NCBI GenBank assembly: GCA_027405735.1
Contig: JAPEHQ010000018.1
Location: 496,001-560,000, forward strand
Origin: Mucor racemosus
Taxonomy: Eukaryota > Mucoromycota > Mucoromycetes > Mucorales > Mucoraceae
Direction: 5' to 3'
Length of the DNA: 64,000 nt
The notes under the pieces were generated by a model, which did no database searches, was not told where the DNA came from, and saw only the letters and a program-made list of their open reading frames with translations. Of this stretch, positions 11,870 through 23,075 are shown piece by piece (position 1 is the first letter of the stretch; the number at the start of each line of letters is the position of its first letter). The position numbers and the translations under genes were made by a program.

Positions 11870-12985
11870 ATGAGGTGGCTTTATCCTCTATTACTTGGAA
11901 GTTCAATTATAATAAAAGTTCATGCTTCATTACTAGTTATTGTCAGTCTTTATTGTTATATAATCCCCGATTATTTGGACTAAACATCTCAAGTTTATTT
12001 TTCATTTATAGGCCACAAACGAAACCTATGCAGACCGTATCGCTTCATTTGGCCCCCGATTATCGGAGAATGGAAAAGTAGGTTACCTTGTTGAGCCATT
12101 AGCTGATCCAACAGGTTGTAAAAAAGTAGATGCTCCATGCCTGGATTGGGTAGCATTAGTGAGGAGAGGTGGATGTTCATTTATTACAAAAGTTAGAAAT
12201 ATGCAAGAATCCGGCGCTATTGCTGTAGCTGTAGGTGATCCAGAGCATCAATCAGGATGGATCACCATGTATGCACCAGGCAAGTATTTACACAATCACT
12301 TAATCATTGTACAGTACTAATTTTACTTGAATCAAACAGGCGATACATCAGACATCACAATTCCAAGCATTTTCTTGGCCAAGAACGAATATAGAGCACT
12401 TTTATATTTATCCAAAATTGTAGATGCACCCATGATGATTTTATTACAACTTGATGATTTTATAACGTGGTAAAATATATACGCATATCATGCCGTGAAT
12501 TGTACTAACAAGCAGAAAAATAGGCCACTGCTCGATATTCTTATGATTATATTTGTTTCTCCAAGTATTATGATGATATTTATATACATTTCATGGCAAT
12601 TACGACAAAAACATCGAAAACAACAAGAAGTAGCGCCAATTGATGTTGTATCTCGACTATCAATGAAACAATTTCTTACTGAAAAATTGAAAGAGAATGA
12701 AGCCGAAGAGTGCGCCATTTGTTTAGAAGATTATGTCAATGGAGAGGAATTAAGGGTATTACCCTGTAAACATGATTTTCATTCATTCTGTGTAGATGCT
12801 TGGCTCACTACACAAAAGAAATTCGTAAGTTTTTTCCCCTAATGTGTTTGTTTATTTATTATCCAAATATCAACCTTATTTGTTACTTATATTAGTGTCC
12901 CATTTGCAAACGAGATATCACTTTTATAATTGAACAGCAACCTCAACAACATGAACAGCAAGAGCTTTTGCTTATAGAACCATAA
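11870..12985 (+). CDS. PA-TM-RING-type E3 ubiquitin ligase
   Basis: Membrane-anchored ubiquitin ligase of the RNF13/RNF167/GRAIL class. Exons 11870-11935, 12012-12279, 12340-12469, 12524-12824 and 12896-12985. A signal peptide ([19 protein letters not shown]) is followed by a protease-associated lumenal domain (IALVRRG-like [18 protein letters not shown], then TIPSIFLAK), one transmembrane helix ([20 protein letters not shown]), and a RING-H2 finger CAICLEDY...[13 protein letters not shown]...CPICKRD near the C-terminus. The second intron must begin with GC (GCAAGT) to preserve [12 protein letters not shown]; a GT donor nearby would break frame. The intron before exon 4 has a textbook TACTAAC branch site at 12503. 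Probably endosomal or vacuolar; the substrate is unknown. Confidence 0.88.
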
Positions 12986-13290
12986 TATTTAAAGAAATAA
13001 AATCACTGACCTTAAGATCAACCTAATGCATTAATGATTTTTGTTTCTTTCTCATAACGTGTCATACTACTATAAAGAAAAAAAGAAGGGGAGTTGCCTC
13101 TGTATAGGAGCTTATTATGAAACGTTTTTTATATGGCTACCAGGGGGAAAAACGTGGTGAAAAATGAACTTTATTATAAAAAATGTATGTATACAAGTAA
13201 ACACAAGTACAACTGTTTGTTTACTTGTAATAAGCTTATAGAATATTTATATAGAGTTTTTCCATTTCGAGATGACCCGGTTTTTTCTTA

Positions 13291-13300
13291 TATATAAAAA
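13291..13300 (+). promoter_or_regulatory. TATA box of the 13374 gene
   Basis: TATATAAAAA about 75 bp upstream of the start codon, followed by a pyrimidine-rich stretch (TTTCTCTTTTTTTTT) typical of fungal transcription starts. The gap 12986-13373 holds no other feature. Confidence 0.55.
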
Positions 13301-13373
13301 GCCCAACTTTTAACTATCACTGGCTAAGTTTCTCTTTTTTTTTGCTTGTTTATTCTTTCTTAAATATTTAAAA

Positions 13374-14009
13374 ATGTCAAATCATATTCAAATCGAACCA
13401 GCAACAACTCATCGTATAAAGACCGAATCCAAAAGATCAAGTAATTTTTATACTTGTATTTCAAAATTAATTAAAATGCGTACAGAAATTCGTAAACATA
13501 GAACATTACCAAATGATCATTTTCAAGAGAAATGTCTTTTACAAGAAGAAGACCATGATGAAGATAACTTTAATGAAAAGATTGAAATAGTAGATGCTCA
13601 TAAATCTGCTTGTCTTCCTCCTTCTTCATGGTCAAATCGCCATACAACTCAATTGGCATTGCCACCAAAATTAAATTTAATTTCAAATCATCATGATTTA
13701 CTGCCCCAAGATCAAGATTTTTATTCTTCATCCTCGACTTGCTCCTTATCTTCATGTATCAAATTCAATCAACTAGACAGTGACGATGAGGAAGATGACG
13801 ATGATGAAGAAGAAGAAAAACACAATTATGTGTATGGAAGTTCATATTCTTATTCAATGACACTTCAAAAGCTATCTGGTATATCCTTTGAAGATCAAAA
13901 CAAACCCAAGACCAATACAGCTGTTCTGATCACACTATCTCCATGTGCCTTAGCAGCTGCCAATGCTGCTCGACAAAAAAGACAAAAGATACGAACTTAT
14001 CATCATTAA
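13374..14009 (+). CDS. Acidic, Ser-rich protein of unknown function
   Basis: Intronless frame of 211 residues with a plausible TATA box and pyrimidine-rich leader. I do not recognise a family. Visible features: a basic head (RKHRT, KTESKRS), a middle rich in His and Ser, a strongly acidic run of Asp/Glu at about residues 138-148, then YGSSYSYSMTLQKLSGISFE and a basic tail with ANAARQKRQKIR that could be a nuclear localisation signal. Codon use is like neighbouring genes. Composition suggests a disordered nuclear regulator, but this is inference. It could be lineage-specific. Confidence 0.6.
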   Translation: MSNHIQIEPATTHRIKTESKRSSNFYTCISKLIKMRTEIRKHRTLPNDHFQEKCLLQEEDHDEDNFNEKIEIVDAHKSACLPPSSWSNRHTTQLALPPKLNLISNHHDLLPQDQDFYSSSSTCSLSSCIKFNQLDSDDEEDDDDEEEEKHNYVYGSSYSYSMTLQKLSGISFEDQNKPKTNTAVLITLSPCALAAANAARQKRQKIRTYHH

Positions 14010-17000
14010 ATTCTTTATATAGATTTGACTTTTACTTTATATTTATATATATATATACATATTTTACATAACATTATTATCATTATTTATTTAATTATAC
14101 ATAACTCTCTCGCTCTTTTCCTCTTTAATATATAGTATATGAAAATACACCTTATTAAAATAATATAAAATACATAAAAAAGGTATTGCTTGCAATGATT
14201 CTTCTTTTTTCCTCTATCAGTTACATGTGGCGTTTTTTTTTTTTTTTTTTTTTTTACTAATAATAATGTTTTGTTGATAAAAACCCTTATTTTTTTTTAT
14301 AAAAGCCAATGTCTGTGTAACCATTTATATGCCATTGTTGGGGAGCACGATAGGATAAAATAGGTCATCTTACCTTTTGTTGCCAAGTTTTTTTTTTTTT
14401 TTTTCCTTTCTCTATCTTGATGGCGCAGTCTCTTGACCATATTAAAAAAATGAATTAATAACTAAATGTTAATGTATATATATATTAACATAAGAAGAGC
14501 TATTTCGTTACATGCATTTAGAAAAAGGAAATAATAAAGATGTGATACATAAACTATAAAACGATAAACAAAATAAACAAAAGAATGTCAATCAAACCAA
14601 ATATGACAATCTTGAGCATAAAAAAAACTTGTTATTTATTGTTATCATGATTATACATTATTGATCTACTTTACTTTTTCTTACACAAAAATCTGATAAA
14701 TATAAACACAACTTGCATATCATTTTATCGCTTGAGAAAACGTCAAAAATATAATCTCTTTTTTTCCCATAGCAACCCAAATGCATTAATTTTTTGATTT
14801 CGGGAATAGAAATTTTCCATGGCAACCAGGAACGAGGTTTCACACCCTAATCACCATGACAACCAGGAACATCATTTACATCGTTAATTTTTTAATCAGA
14901 AGAAAAAAGTTGCGTAGCCCTTTATGAATATAAAGTTTTTCTTCTTCGTTAATCAAAATTTTACGCTAATGCGTACCTCCTTTTTTTTTTCCATCTAGAG
15001 GGATGCATACACTTCTTGAAACATCAAGAAGTACAGGTATTTGTAAATAGAATCAGATATATTTCTTACATGTCATTAAACTACATTACTGTTTCAATAA
15101 ATTAAAACATATATGTTTATATTGTTTGTTTTTTGTATAAACTTACACATACATAAACAATAATATTTATATTCTTGTTACCCATGTGATATAAAAAAAG
15201 AGCCCAACATCAAAAATTAGCGAAAGCAAGTCCTCGTTCTTCATGTATTATTATATGTACATTTATAAACAATTACAGGTAAAAGGAAAAAAAACTTGTT
15301 AAATATGTATGTACGATATGTATGTAAGCACCTGCTGATTATTGCCACTCGGCATCATTTTTGTGGGAGAAGAACACGATTGAATGCATTGCGATGTATG
15401 TTTTTTTGTAGCATACTTACATGATCATGATGCCATTGAGCATGCTCCAAATATCAGTGAGCTTTTACATATACATTTGAATAATCCCCGTACGCATACA
15501 ATGCTTCTGTATAATATACATAATTTTTATAATAGCACTCTCTTTTTTTTTCTTTCTTTTTTTTTTTTTTTTTTTTTTGTCATATACAGCCACTGAATAG
15601 CATTTCATTATGATTTCCTTTCAGGATGTGTTTATCCGACGAAAAAAAAGGGGATTAATATGTGTAACAGTCCAGAGGCACTATCATCGTCAGGTGCATT
15701 CCTCTCCTAAAACAATTTATATGTTATCGATCGCTTTCGACAAAAGTATTTATAATTATGGGCGTTGGTAACTCAGCTCGATCATAATGTCATTTTTTTA
15801 GACAATAATACTTTGTTTCATCCTTTAATGTTGCTTAATATTGTAGTTGTTTAGCATTTGATAAAATATACGTATTTGCCATTGCATTTGTAGCTCTCAA
15901 ATAAAGCGACATTACAGCTCTTGTATTCAGAAAATAACATCTGATCATTGGCTAGAGTTTATACTTTCAACCAATATTAATACTGCCCTGAATAAACTTT
16001 ACATTCAATAGCAGCATTTGTGGCCTGGAGGACCCAACTTGGACCTAACTAGGGGATCACTCTTCAAACTTTGGTGACCTTGGTCAAAAATTCTGTGGCC
16101 TCGGCCAAGACCTTGGTGATCCGCTGGTAGAACTTTTAAATATAGGGCAGATTTACTTAAAGTGTATGTAACTATGCAACTCAAATTGTTATTTAATACT
16201 TAATATATTCGATACATAATAAAATAAAACGATCTCACTACTCCAAAATATCAAATGTTTTTTACCCTTTGCAGAGAGCTAATGCTCCTAACCAATGTAA
16301 ACATCATCCTGAATGAGTTTTGCAATTAGTTAGCAATTGCTATAAGTCTCGATTTACATTATTATGACCTTATTGAAGAACCTAAAAATGATTAAATTTT
16401 GCCAATTTTTAATTAATAGAAAGTTTGTAGATTTACTTTGAAAAGCACATATTTTCTGTATCAAAGCATATTGAGATGTACCAAAAATACAGACAAATAC
16501 ATTAAAAGATAATTTGTATAATAATAATAATACATGTGAAGTGCGAAATAACTATTTGTTGCATTTCCCTCATTATTATTTTCAAAAGTAGGCTGCACAC
16601 AAAAAACGATTCCTAATTTGGGTTATGATACGGAAATACGCTAATATTTCTAAATCTACTTGCTTTTTTCAAGAGAAAAAAATATAGATTTGTACCTGAC
16701 CTTTTCTCAAGAAATAATATTTATATAAAACTACTATTTCTCAACTGAGCCAATTGTAACAACTATTTAAGTATTTGAAGCTAGTGAAATCTGGGGGTCA
16801 AAATTGGCATTTTATCCCAAATCAGCAATGTTAAATCAATCATATCAACGACAGATATGCTTTGATAATCTTGAAAACGGCATTTACTTTAATGAGTGCA
16901 GAGATAGAGTTGCATAAAAACTAATAACTGGATTCTTAACTAATATAAGCTTTATAAAATCATAAGAGTGAGTGAGTGAGTGTATGTGTACGTAATACAA

Positions 17001-17089
17001 AATTAATAAATAAAAATTGCAATATACATATAAATATATATGAATCAAAACAAATAATAAAAATAAGGAGTGCATAGTTTTTTCTTTTC
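14010..17089. other. 3-kb intergenic stretch with homopolymers and a possible small inverted-repeat element
   Basis: No gene seen. Long T runs at 14230-14255, 14387-14404 and 15559-15577. A GC-richer block at about 15994-16152 is bounded by CTGCCCT and AGGGCAG and is listed separately. The last part before 17090 is probably the 3' UTR of the RGS gene. Confidence 0.5.
15994..16152. mobile_element. Candidate small inverted-repeat element, ends uncertain
   Basis: CTGCCCTGAATAAACTTT on the left and the reverse complement of the right flank, CTGCCCTATATTTAAAAGTT, form an imperfect inverted repeat that continues into TAGCAGC/TACCAGC. The interior has repeated short inverted motifs (TTGGTGACC, GGTGATC, GGCCTCGGCC, CTTGGTCA). 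I found no convincing target duplication, so superfamily and exact ends are open. Confidence 0.35.
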
Positions 17090-19335
17090 TTAAATAGCTG
17101 TGGTTTTAGTAGTAGAATGAGTGTTATTTATATTAGTTTCATGTCTTTGATGGTCCATGGAAGATCTCTGTGCTGATAAAGCAGTTGTCAAATTCATGAA
17201 ATTTCTTCGATCTTCATCTTCATCGCTGTCTTCATAAGAATAATCCTCACTTTCGTCTTCATCACTATCTCCATCTGCCTCTAAAGCTTGTTTTGCAATC
17301 AATTTCTTATACTTTTCAGTCTTTAAAAATTTCGGTACAGAATCTTCGGCCATCATACGGCATACATGATCATTGACTCGATCAAACATTTTAAGCAATT
17401 TAATCAAACATCTTTCTGGAGATATACCACGAATAGTGACTATACGTTGCTTACTTCCATTTGCTGCTTGAGATGGTATTAATAGTAATCTATTAGATGC
17501 TTTATTGGCCCTGATAGGTTGATTTGTAGTTAGAGTTTGATGGTTGGTCGGTGCTGCAATAAAGTATGGATTTTTAAGCGGCTGTAGCGATGTTGCTGTT
17601 GTAGTTGGTATTGAATCAACAATAACAAAAACAGTAGTTACGTATTTTATAATCTCTTGGTTCAATGTATAGTCAATATTGACATTGGCTGTAGCATCGT
17701 GTCCCAAATAAGTCTCGTAAATTGAGTAGCATTCTGATAATTGCTCTAAATCTGTTTTGTTGTTTTGCTTCAGATTTCGCATTAGTTTATTGTGAACTAC
17801 CCAGAAATTGATGTTTTCTTCGCTGTAATTGGAACGTAAGAAGTCTCTGAAATACAAGCGCAGCAATGGAGTTTCTAGTATTTGGGTCAAACGAGTCAAT
17901 TGTGAGTTTTCTTTGGCAATATTAGTTACAATGTTAGATGCGGTACTGTTGAGAGATCTTGAAGGGTCAATAGTAGCTATGCTGAGTGGGCGTTGAAGTA
18001 CTTGTCGTTGTTGTTGCTTTTGCTGATCAGCTAATAGAGTTGTACCTTCAATTGAACTATCATCTTTAGACATAGATGACTTAGATGGAGCTTGTTCGAT
18101 TAAGGCAGTAGCAGAATCATGACGAACCATATCAATAGATGGTATGGCGACATTTTTATTATCATTGTCGTCTTTTAATGGGTCATAGTAGCTATATTTT
18201 GGTATAATTGGTGGTGGTGGTAGTTGTGCTTGTTGAGTAATTCCACGATGAATGGTTTTCTTAGTACTACTTGCATCAGAGTCCAGGGAGAGACCGCTAC
18301 TGCTACTTTGATTACTGCCTTGCATTGGCTCTTCCGAAGCTGGCAATTTCCAACCAGTTACAACACAGCCTCGTTCAGTAATAAAGTAAATGGCATTACG
18401 GGCAGTTCGAAAAACCATATCATCAACCTTTGTACTGTGTGCTTTGTCAGATTTGTCTAATACTTGAGCGATCCAACCAAAGAGAACAAATTCAGCAGCA
18501 ACATTTTCAGCTTCTTCAACAGACGTTACAGTTAATCTATCACATAACCATTCAATGCAATGAGAGCCAACAAAAGTATGCTGAAAGATATGGAGGTCTT
18601 TATTTTCAAGGCCTCGAATATAGTCAATCAGTAAAGCATCCCGAGGGATACTTGCCATCATGGCTTTAAAAACAGCTGTCATGTTTGGACGGGAGAAAGT
18701 AATTTGATCATCATTATCAACCAAACGATCAAGAGTAATAATGCGACTTCCGGTACTTCCTGATGACCCAGGAGACATGTAAGGTGCATTAAGAGCAGCA
18801 ATCAAAGTGTCTGTCATCTCGACTTGGGTTGAATCTGCAAATTCTTCCATGACATATTTGCCTTTTAATGTAGGACACCAAAGACCTTTATCTTTGACAT
18901 TCCAATTTGTAGGATCAGTTGCACTTACAATTAATCGTGCAGATAAAAATTGTTCGAGCAAGCTTTTGGCTGTATTGAAATCCATACTAAATGTAGTAGT
19001 GGTTCTTGTAGCAATTTGACGAGCTGGATTGGCTGGATCAGGATTGCGGTGTACATGAATAAATACTAATGATGACATTACTTTAGCTGCTTCATCCGTA
19101 GTAAAAGTATAGGGGTAAGTACGAAACATAACTCTATGGTCTGTCAAATTTATTTGTAATAAAACTGCAGCAAACATATCATATAAATCCTATAAAAAAT
19201 TAAGGCTTTTTTGTTTAGTGAATTGTGATTTCAATGCACTGGTTTTATTGATTTTACTTTTGTATAAGGTCTCCCTTTTTTTGTTACTCTCATCATTGAA
19301 GTATATGTTGAGAAACTTGTATCAGTTTTAGGCAT
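17090..19335 (-). CDS. DEP and RGS domain G-alpha regulator (Sst2/FlbA-like)
   Basis: GTPase-activating regulator of heterotrimeric G-alpha. Exon 1 19335-19258 (26 codons ending GRPYTK) joins exon 2 19189-17090 to give KGRPYTKDLYDMFAAVL, matching the N-terminus expected for the FlbA/Sst2 class. The total is 725 residues. The N-terminal fungal domain includes LTDHRVMFRTYPYTFTTDEA and TTTTFSMDFNTAKSL. The DEP domain is about residues 225-310 (LIDYIRG, then FVGSHCIEWL). The RGS domain starts near LTQILETPLLRLYFRDFLRS, continues through NINFWVVHNKLM, and is split by a long insert before ERCLIKLLKMFDRVNDHVCRMM, as in fungal Sst2 proteins. It ends in an acidic tail. Divergent from the ankyrin gene at 19943. 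Confidence 0.9.
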
Positions 19336-19942
19336 TTTTGTTTATCGAATTGAATAGAAAGAGAATAATATCATTTGAAGGGAAGGAGGAGGGGGGGGAG
19401 AGAGATCATTAAATAATAGCAATTTAAGGAGAACTTTTTTTTAAAAAATATTATTAAAATTACCATTTTCAATGTATTTTCGTTATACAACCAACTTTAC
19501 ATGAAGTTTTGTAATATGCGTCAAAAAAATCAGCTCACCTTCTAAATTTGATGATTTGAACACTGACCTTTCAAAAACTGTTGTAATACATGAAAAAAAA
19601 AAAATCAAGCATGCGTTTTGATTGCATTTCTCAGGTCTGTGTTTTTATTTTGCCAATTGACTGATATCTTTGCAATCGTATGATTTTACTGTTATATCTT
19701 TTTTTAACTCTATCATTTCGAAAAATAATAAAAAAACCTCGTTTTCCGGAAGGCTATTGTTTAGGCCATCTGACTAACCAACCTAATTAGTGCTCCTGAA
19801 TGAAGGCAGTTGAATGTAGCACACATCGGAGTCTACATGGCTCTGAGCCCATGGGCAAACAAACCTCCCCGAGAAAATTTTATTTCTCGAAAAACCTTTC
19901 CAGCACTTTCTATTCATTCAAAACTTTAAATATACACACAAA
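19336..19942. promoter_or_regulatory. Shared upstream region of the divergent RGS and ankyrin genes
   Basis: About 600 bp between two divergent starts. Holds a G-rich/purine run (19381-19408) and A/T tracts; no clear operator or known binding site recognised. Confidence 0.4.
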
Positions 19943-20928
19943 ATGCAATACGGTGATGAAAGGGAACATACTTTGAGGGAAGTAGCTGCATTGGGAAATA
20001 TTAAAGCAACACTTCATTTAGCTCATTCAGGTGTTAATGTCAACTCACAAAATGCAATGAATGGATGGTAAAATCTACAAAAAAGAATAAATGTATAAAT
20101 CAAATCATTCATACATTTCTCTCCCTCGAAAAAGGACAGCGTTACATTGGGCTGCTCACAGAGGTCATGAAAATGTTGTTACAGCCTTATTAAGAAGTGG
20201 TGCTGATCCACTTATCAAGACTCAAAAAGGACAAACTGCCTTGGATTTAGCTGTAAATCATGATGCTGCTGCTACCGTGTTACGTGCAGCCGTTGGCGAC
20301 AAAGCCGATATTTCTGTGGGACCTGAGCCAGCACTTCCTATTGTGCCAACATACATGCAAAATCCTGATTTAGAAAAGACTTGGCTCTTGCCAGAGGAGT
20401 TTTCAGAGAATAAAGTTGAAAATATATTGAGAAAAGAAAAAGCTGCTGAATTATTAAAGAATCCCGATCAAGGTTTGTACATGATTTTATATAATCAATA
20501 CTAGAAGAAAAAAAACTAATTTGAAATACTAATATCTCTGTCAACAACAACAGCAGCAACAACAGCAGCAACATCAACAGCAGCACCCACAGTGGAAGAA
20601 AGAGAAGTGCTCGTTTATTTGTCAAATCGTCAAGATGAGAACTTATTGGGATCTGTTTATTTACAAAATCAATCAATTGAAACCGCCATTGAGGATATTA
20701 AAAAGGTTTTTTCTTTTTCTTTTTTTTTCTACGAGATTAATGCATAAAAACATAACAATACTAACATTTTTGTTTATTTAGGAACTTGATGGTTTACCCG
20801 ATACATTCACCATTTCTCGTCATAATGGCAAAGTTAGTATTCCTGTAAACCCTAAACAAATGAGCAAAAGATTATTAGATATTTTCCGAAATGAAGATGA
20901 TGTATTGATAGTTGTTGCATCAAATTAA
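19943..20928 (+). CDS. Ankyrin repeat protein, ANKRD40-like
   Basis: Exons 19943-20067, 20135-20472, 20554-20705 and 20782-20928. The N-terminal ankyrin repeats read LREVAALGNI, HSGVNVNSQNAMNGWTALHW and VTALLRSGADPLIKTQKGQT, close to the layout of animal ANKRD40 (REAAALGD..VNSQNEVNGWT.LHW). A linker with FVP-like IVPTYMQNPD and an Ala/Thr run is followed by a conserved C-terminal block, VLVYLSNRQDENLLGSVYLQ ... LDGLPDTFTISRHNGKVSIP, that could be a ubiquitin-like fold. Molecular function is unknown for the family. Exon 3 begins inside a CAG/CAA run, so the acceptor there (AG at 20552-20553) was chosen to keep frame and could be shifted by a few codons. Confidence 0.85.
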
Positions 20929-21473
20929 TAAACCAACTGTGTAATATTTTAGTAGATAAAAAAAAAAATCAAAGGGTCTTTTTGGTTTTTCGCTGTACCA
21001 TTGAGATGAAAGTTCATTGTTACTTTTTCATCTCATATTCAGTTTGATTTTTTAAACGGAAACCTACATTAAAAACTGGCTCATTACTAATACCCAATCG
21101 CTAAAAGTTATTTAGCTTTAGGGTCAGAACAAATGAAGCTACATATAAAGGATTTTTCTTTCAATAATCTGAATGGTTATAATTTTTTTAAATTTGTTTT
21201 AGTATACCTAGATATGTAAAGTCTGTTGTGGTATTTTTTGTTTTGTTGTATTCAGGTATTCAATTCATTATATAGCTCTTTGTAAAGCATGTTTGCATCC
21301 TGCCATTCACTGAAATGGGAAGCTCAGAAATTCAAATTCCGGTTATTTTTCTGTCTAAATCTGATAAAATTTAAAACTTTTCAGCACTTTTTCCAAATCT
21401 TACTAATAAAACATAGTTTACAATATTAAACTTTTTTTTAGAGTATTTGATTTTGCATCCAATGATGTAACTT
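20929..21473. other. Intergenic, nothing recognised
   Basis: AT-rich 3' flank of the ankyrin gene followed by unassigned DNA; no supported gene. Confidence 0.5.
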
Positions 21474-22245
21474 TTAGAAGAATTCCTTGCCAAAATCCTC
21501 GAGTAAATCGCAAAATAAAACAAAACAAAATGTGTTTTGGCCAAAACTCCACAATGATTTGGTGTGATTTGAGCACTTAATTCGGCCAAAACGTCTAATA
21601 AAATTACCTTCAAAGATTGCTTTTTGTTTGTTATTGTTGTTGCAAATAGATAAAGCATTTATTAAAGCTGATTCGACTTGAGCAATGGTTTCACTGGCAA
21701 TTTTTTGCAAGGTGACATTTCCTCAACGTAAATAAATACTGGTATATTTATCGTCCAGAGCTTCAATAATTGTCTTACTGGATGATTCATACTAACTGTA
21801 CGATGTAAATATTATCTCTCAACCAAATTAATTCTGGTTCGTGTAACTGCAATCTTAATGTACCAAACAAGGAACCAAATTCTGAATAAGTTTCAAGCCT
21901 TGTTCGTAACTCATTCAATTCGATATGCTCCTGATATTTACCATTCATTTGTTTTTTTTTTTTTTGGGTTTCAGAATAGTTGGGGCCATGATTGTAAAGT
22001 TGATAAGAATATCAAAATGGACCTTGTACAATGTATACTAAATGATTGAGTTGATATGAATTTGCATGATGGGAAATGTACATAATCTCTTAATATACCT
22101 AACCTTTGTTCTGTTTGAATTTCTAATACATGCACTGATGATAGGTTGAATATAGATTCAAGAGGAAGAGGCTACTCATATTCACGATATATTTGACAAC
22201 GTATTCGACGGACAGATTCCTTTAATTTTGCTTAATATTGATTTT
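21474..22245 (-). pseudogene. Decayed protein-coding gene, parent unidentified
   Basis: Several coding-like blocks lie in order on the minus strand but in different frames with stops between them: KESVRRIRCQIYREYE (about 22240-22190), ESIFNLSSVHVLEIQTEQRL (about 22150-22090), a 53-codon block 21948-21787 starting MNGKYQEHIELNELRTRLET, then TIIEALDDKYTSIYLR and LQKIASETIAQVESALINAL (about 21780-21650). Amino-acid composition is typical of a real protein, not of AT-rich noise. The breaks between the blocks show that it is not expressed as one protein. I could not identify the family. Confidence 0.5.
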
Positions 22246-22299
22246 CATCTATAAAATAAAAATATTAGTTCATATTACAGCTTAAGACCTAGCATTTTA

Positions 22300-23075
22300 A
22301 GTATTTTTTGTACAGTTTTGAATTCTGCATCTATCTAAATAAAATTCGAAAAATATTTTACATTAAATTTTGCGCAAAATACAATTGAAATTTTGGAGGC
22401 TTTTTGGATATGCACATCACTTTTTATAAGCATGTTTTAAATATAAATAATTAGGATGATGCACAACAAAATTATCTATCGATCTAGCCATTGCTGAATT
22501 TTTTAGCTACATTTTTCGTAGAGAAAATAAGATTCTTGTCAATTTTTTTTTCAAATTCAGTTTTTGGAATGAAGGTATACACATGAAAAATTAAAGCTAA
22601 AGTCAACAGTAAGTATAAAAGACGAGCCGAGCCTAGGACGAGCTTGACCAAAGCTCGTTTGAGGAAGACGAGCTTTTGACTTCTTTTCAAAAAGTTCAAA
22701 TTTAAATAATAATTAGTAAATGATATGACATTACTACTTTAGATAATAATTGTCAATTGACGTTATTCATACGTTTGCTTTACTTTGGATATTTGTCACT
22801 GGAAAGGTAAAATAAAGCTCGCATTGAGATGATGAGTTTTAGTCGCTGCATAAAAAAGCTCGTTTGGGGTAAACGAGCTCTAGTCACGCGCAAAAAAAAG
22901 CTCGTCGAGGTTGAACGAGCTTTTTTGTAAGCTCGTCTAACTTTAACGAGCCTTGAGAAAAGCTCGGCTGCATAAAAAAGGCTCGACTCGTTTAATATCA
23001 CTAGTCAACAGTATTATTTTGTACATATTTTTGAAGATATCTCCACGAAAAATTAATATTTTGAGAAAACCTAAA
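22300..23075 (-). repeat. Dispersed repeat, copy B, interrupted by a MITE
   Basis: Reverse complement aligns with 7345-7730; the alignment runs through 22300-22609, skips the MITE 22610-23003 and resumes at 23004-23075. This shows the MITE arrived after the repeat was duplicated. Confidence 0.7.
22610..23003. mobile_element. Nonautonomous hAT-type MITE, 394 bp, AGCTCG-array family, copy 1
   Basis: Flanked by perfect 8-bp direct repeats GTCAACAG (22602-22609 and 23004-23011). Ends: TAAGTATAAAAGACGAGCCG on the left; reverse complement of the right end TAGTGATATTAAACGAGTCG. The right end fits 5'-YARNG. The inside is a series of AGCTCG/CGAGCT motifs that form hairpins, for example AGCTCGTTT-loop-AAACGAGCT at about 22859-22881 and a 12-bp stem AAAAAAGCTCGT/ACGAGCTTTTTT at about 22893-22925. 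No coding capacity. Nearly identical to 63464-63950 apart from one internal length difference. Confidence 0.9.

Noticed and set aside
22610..23003. Regularly repeated short motif suggesting a CRISPR array
   Set aside because: Repeats are 6-9 bp, in both orientations, irregularly spaced, in eukaryotic DNA, and bounded by transposon ends with target duplications.
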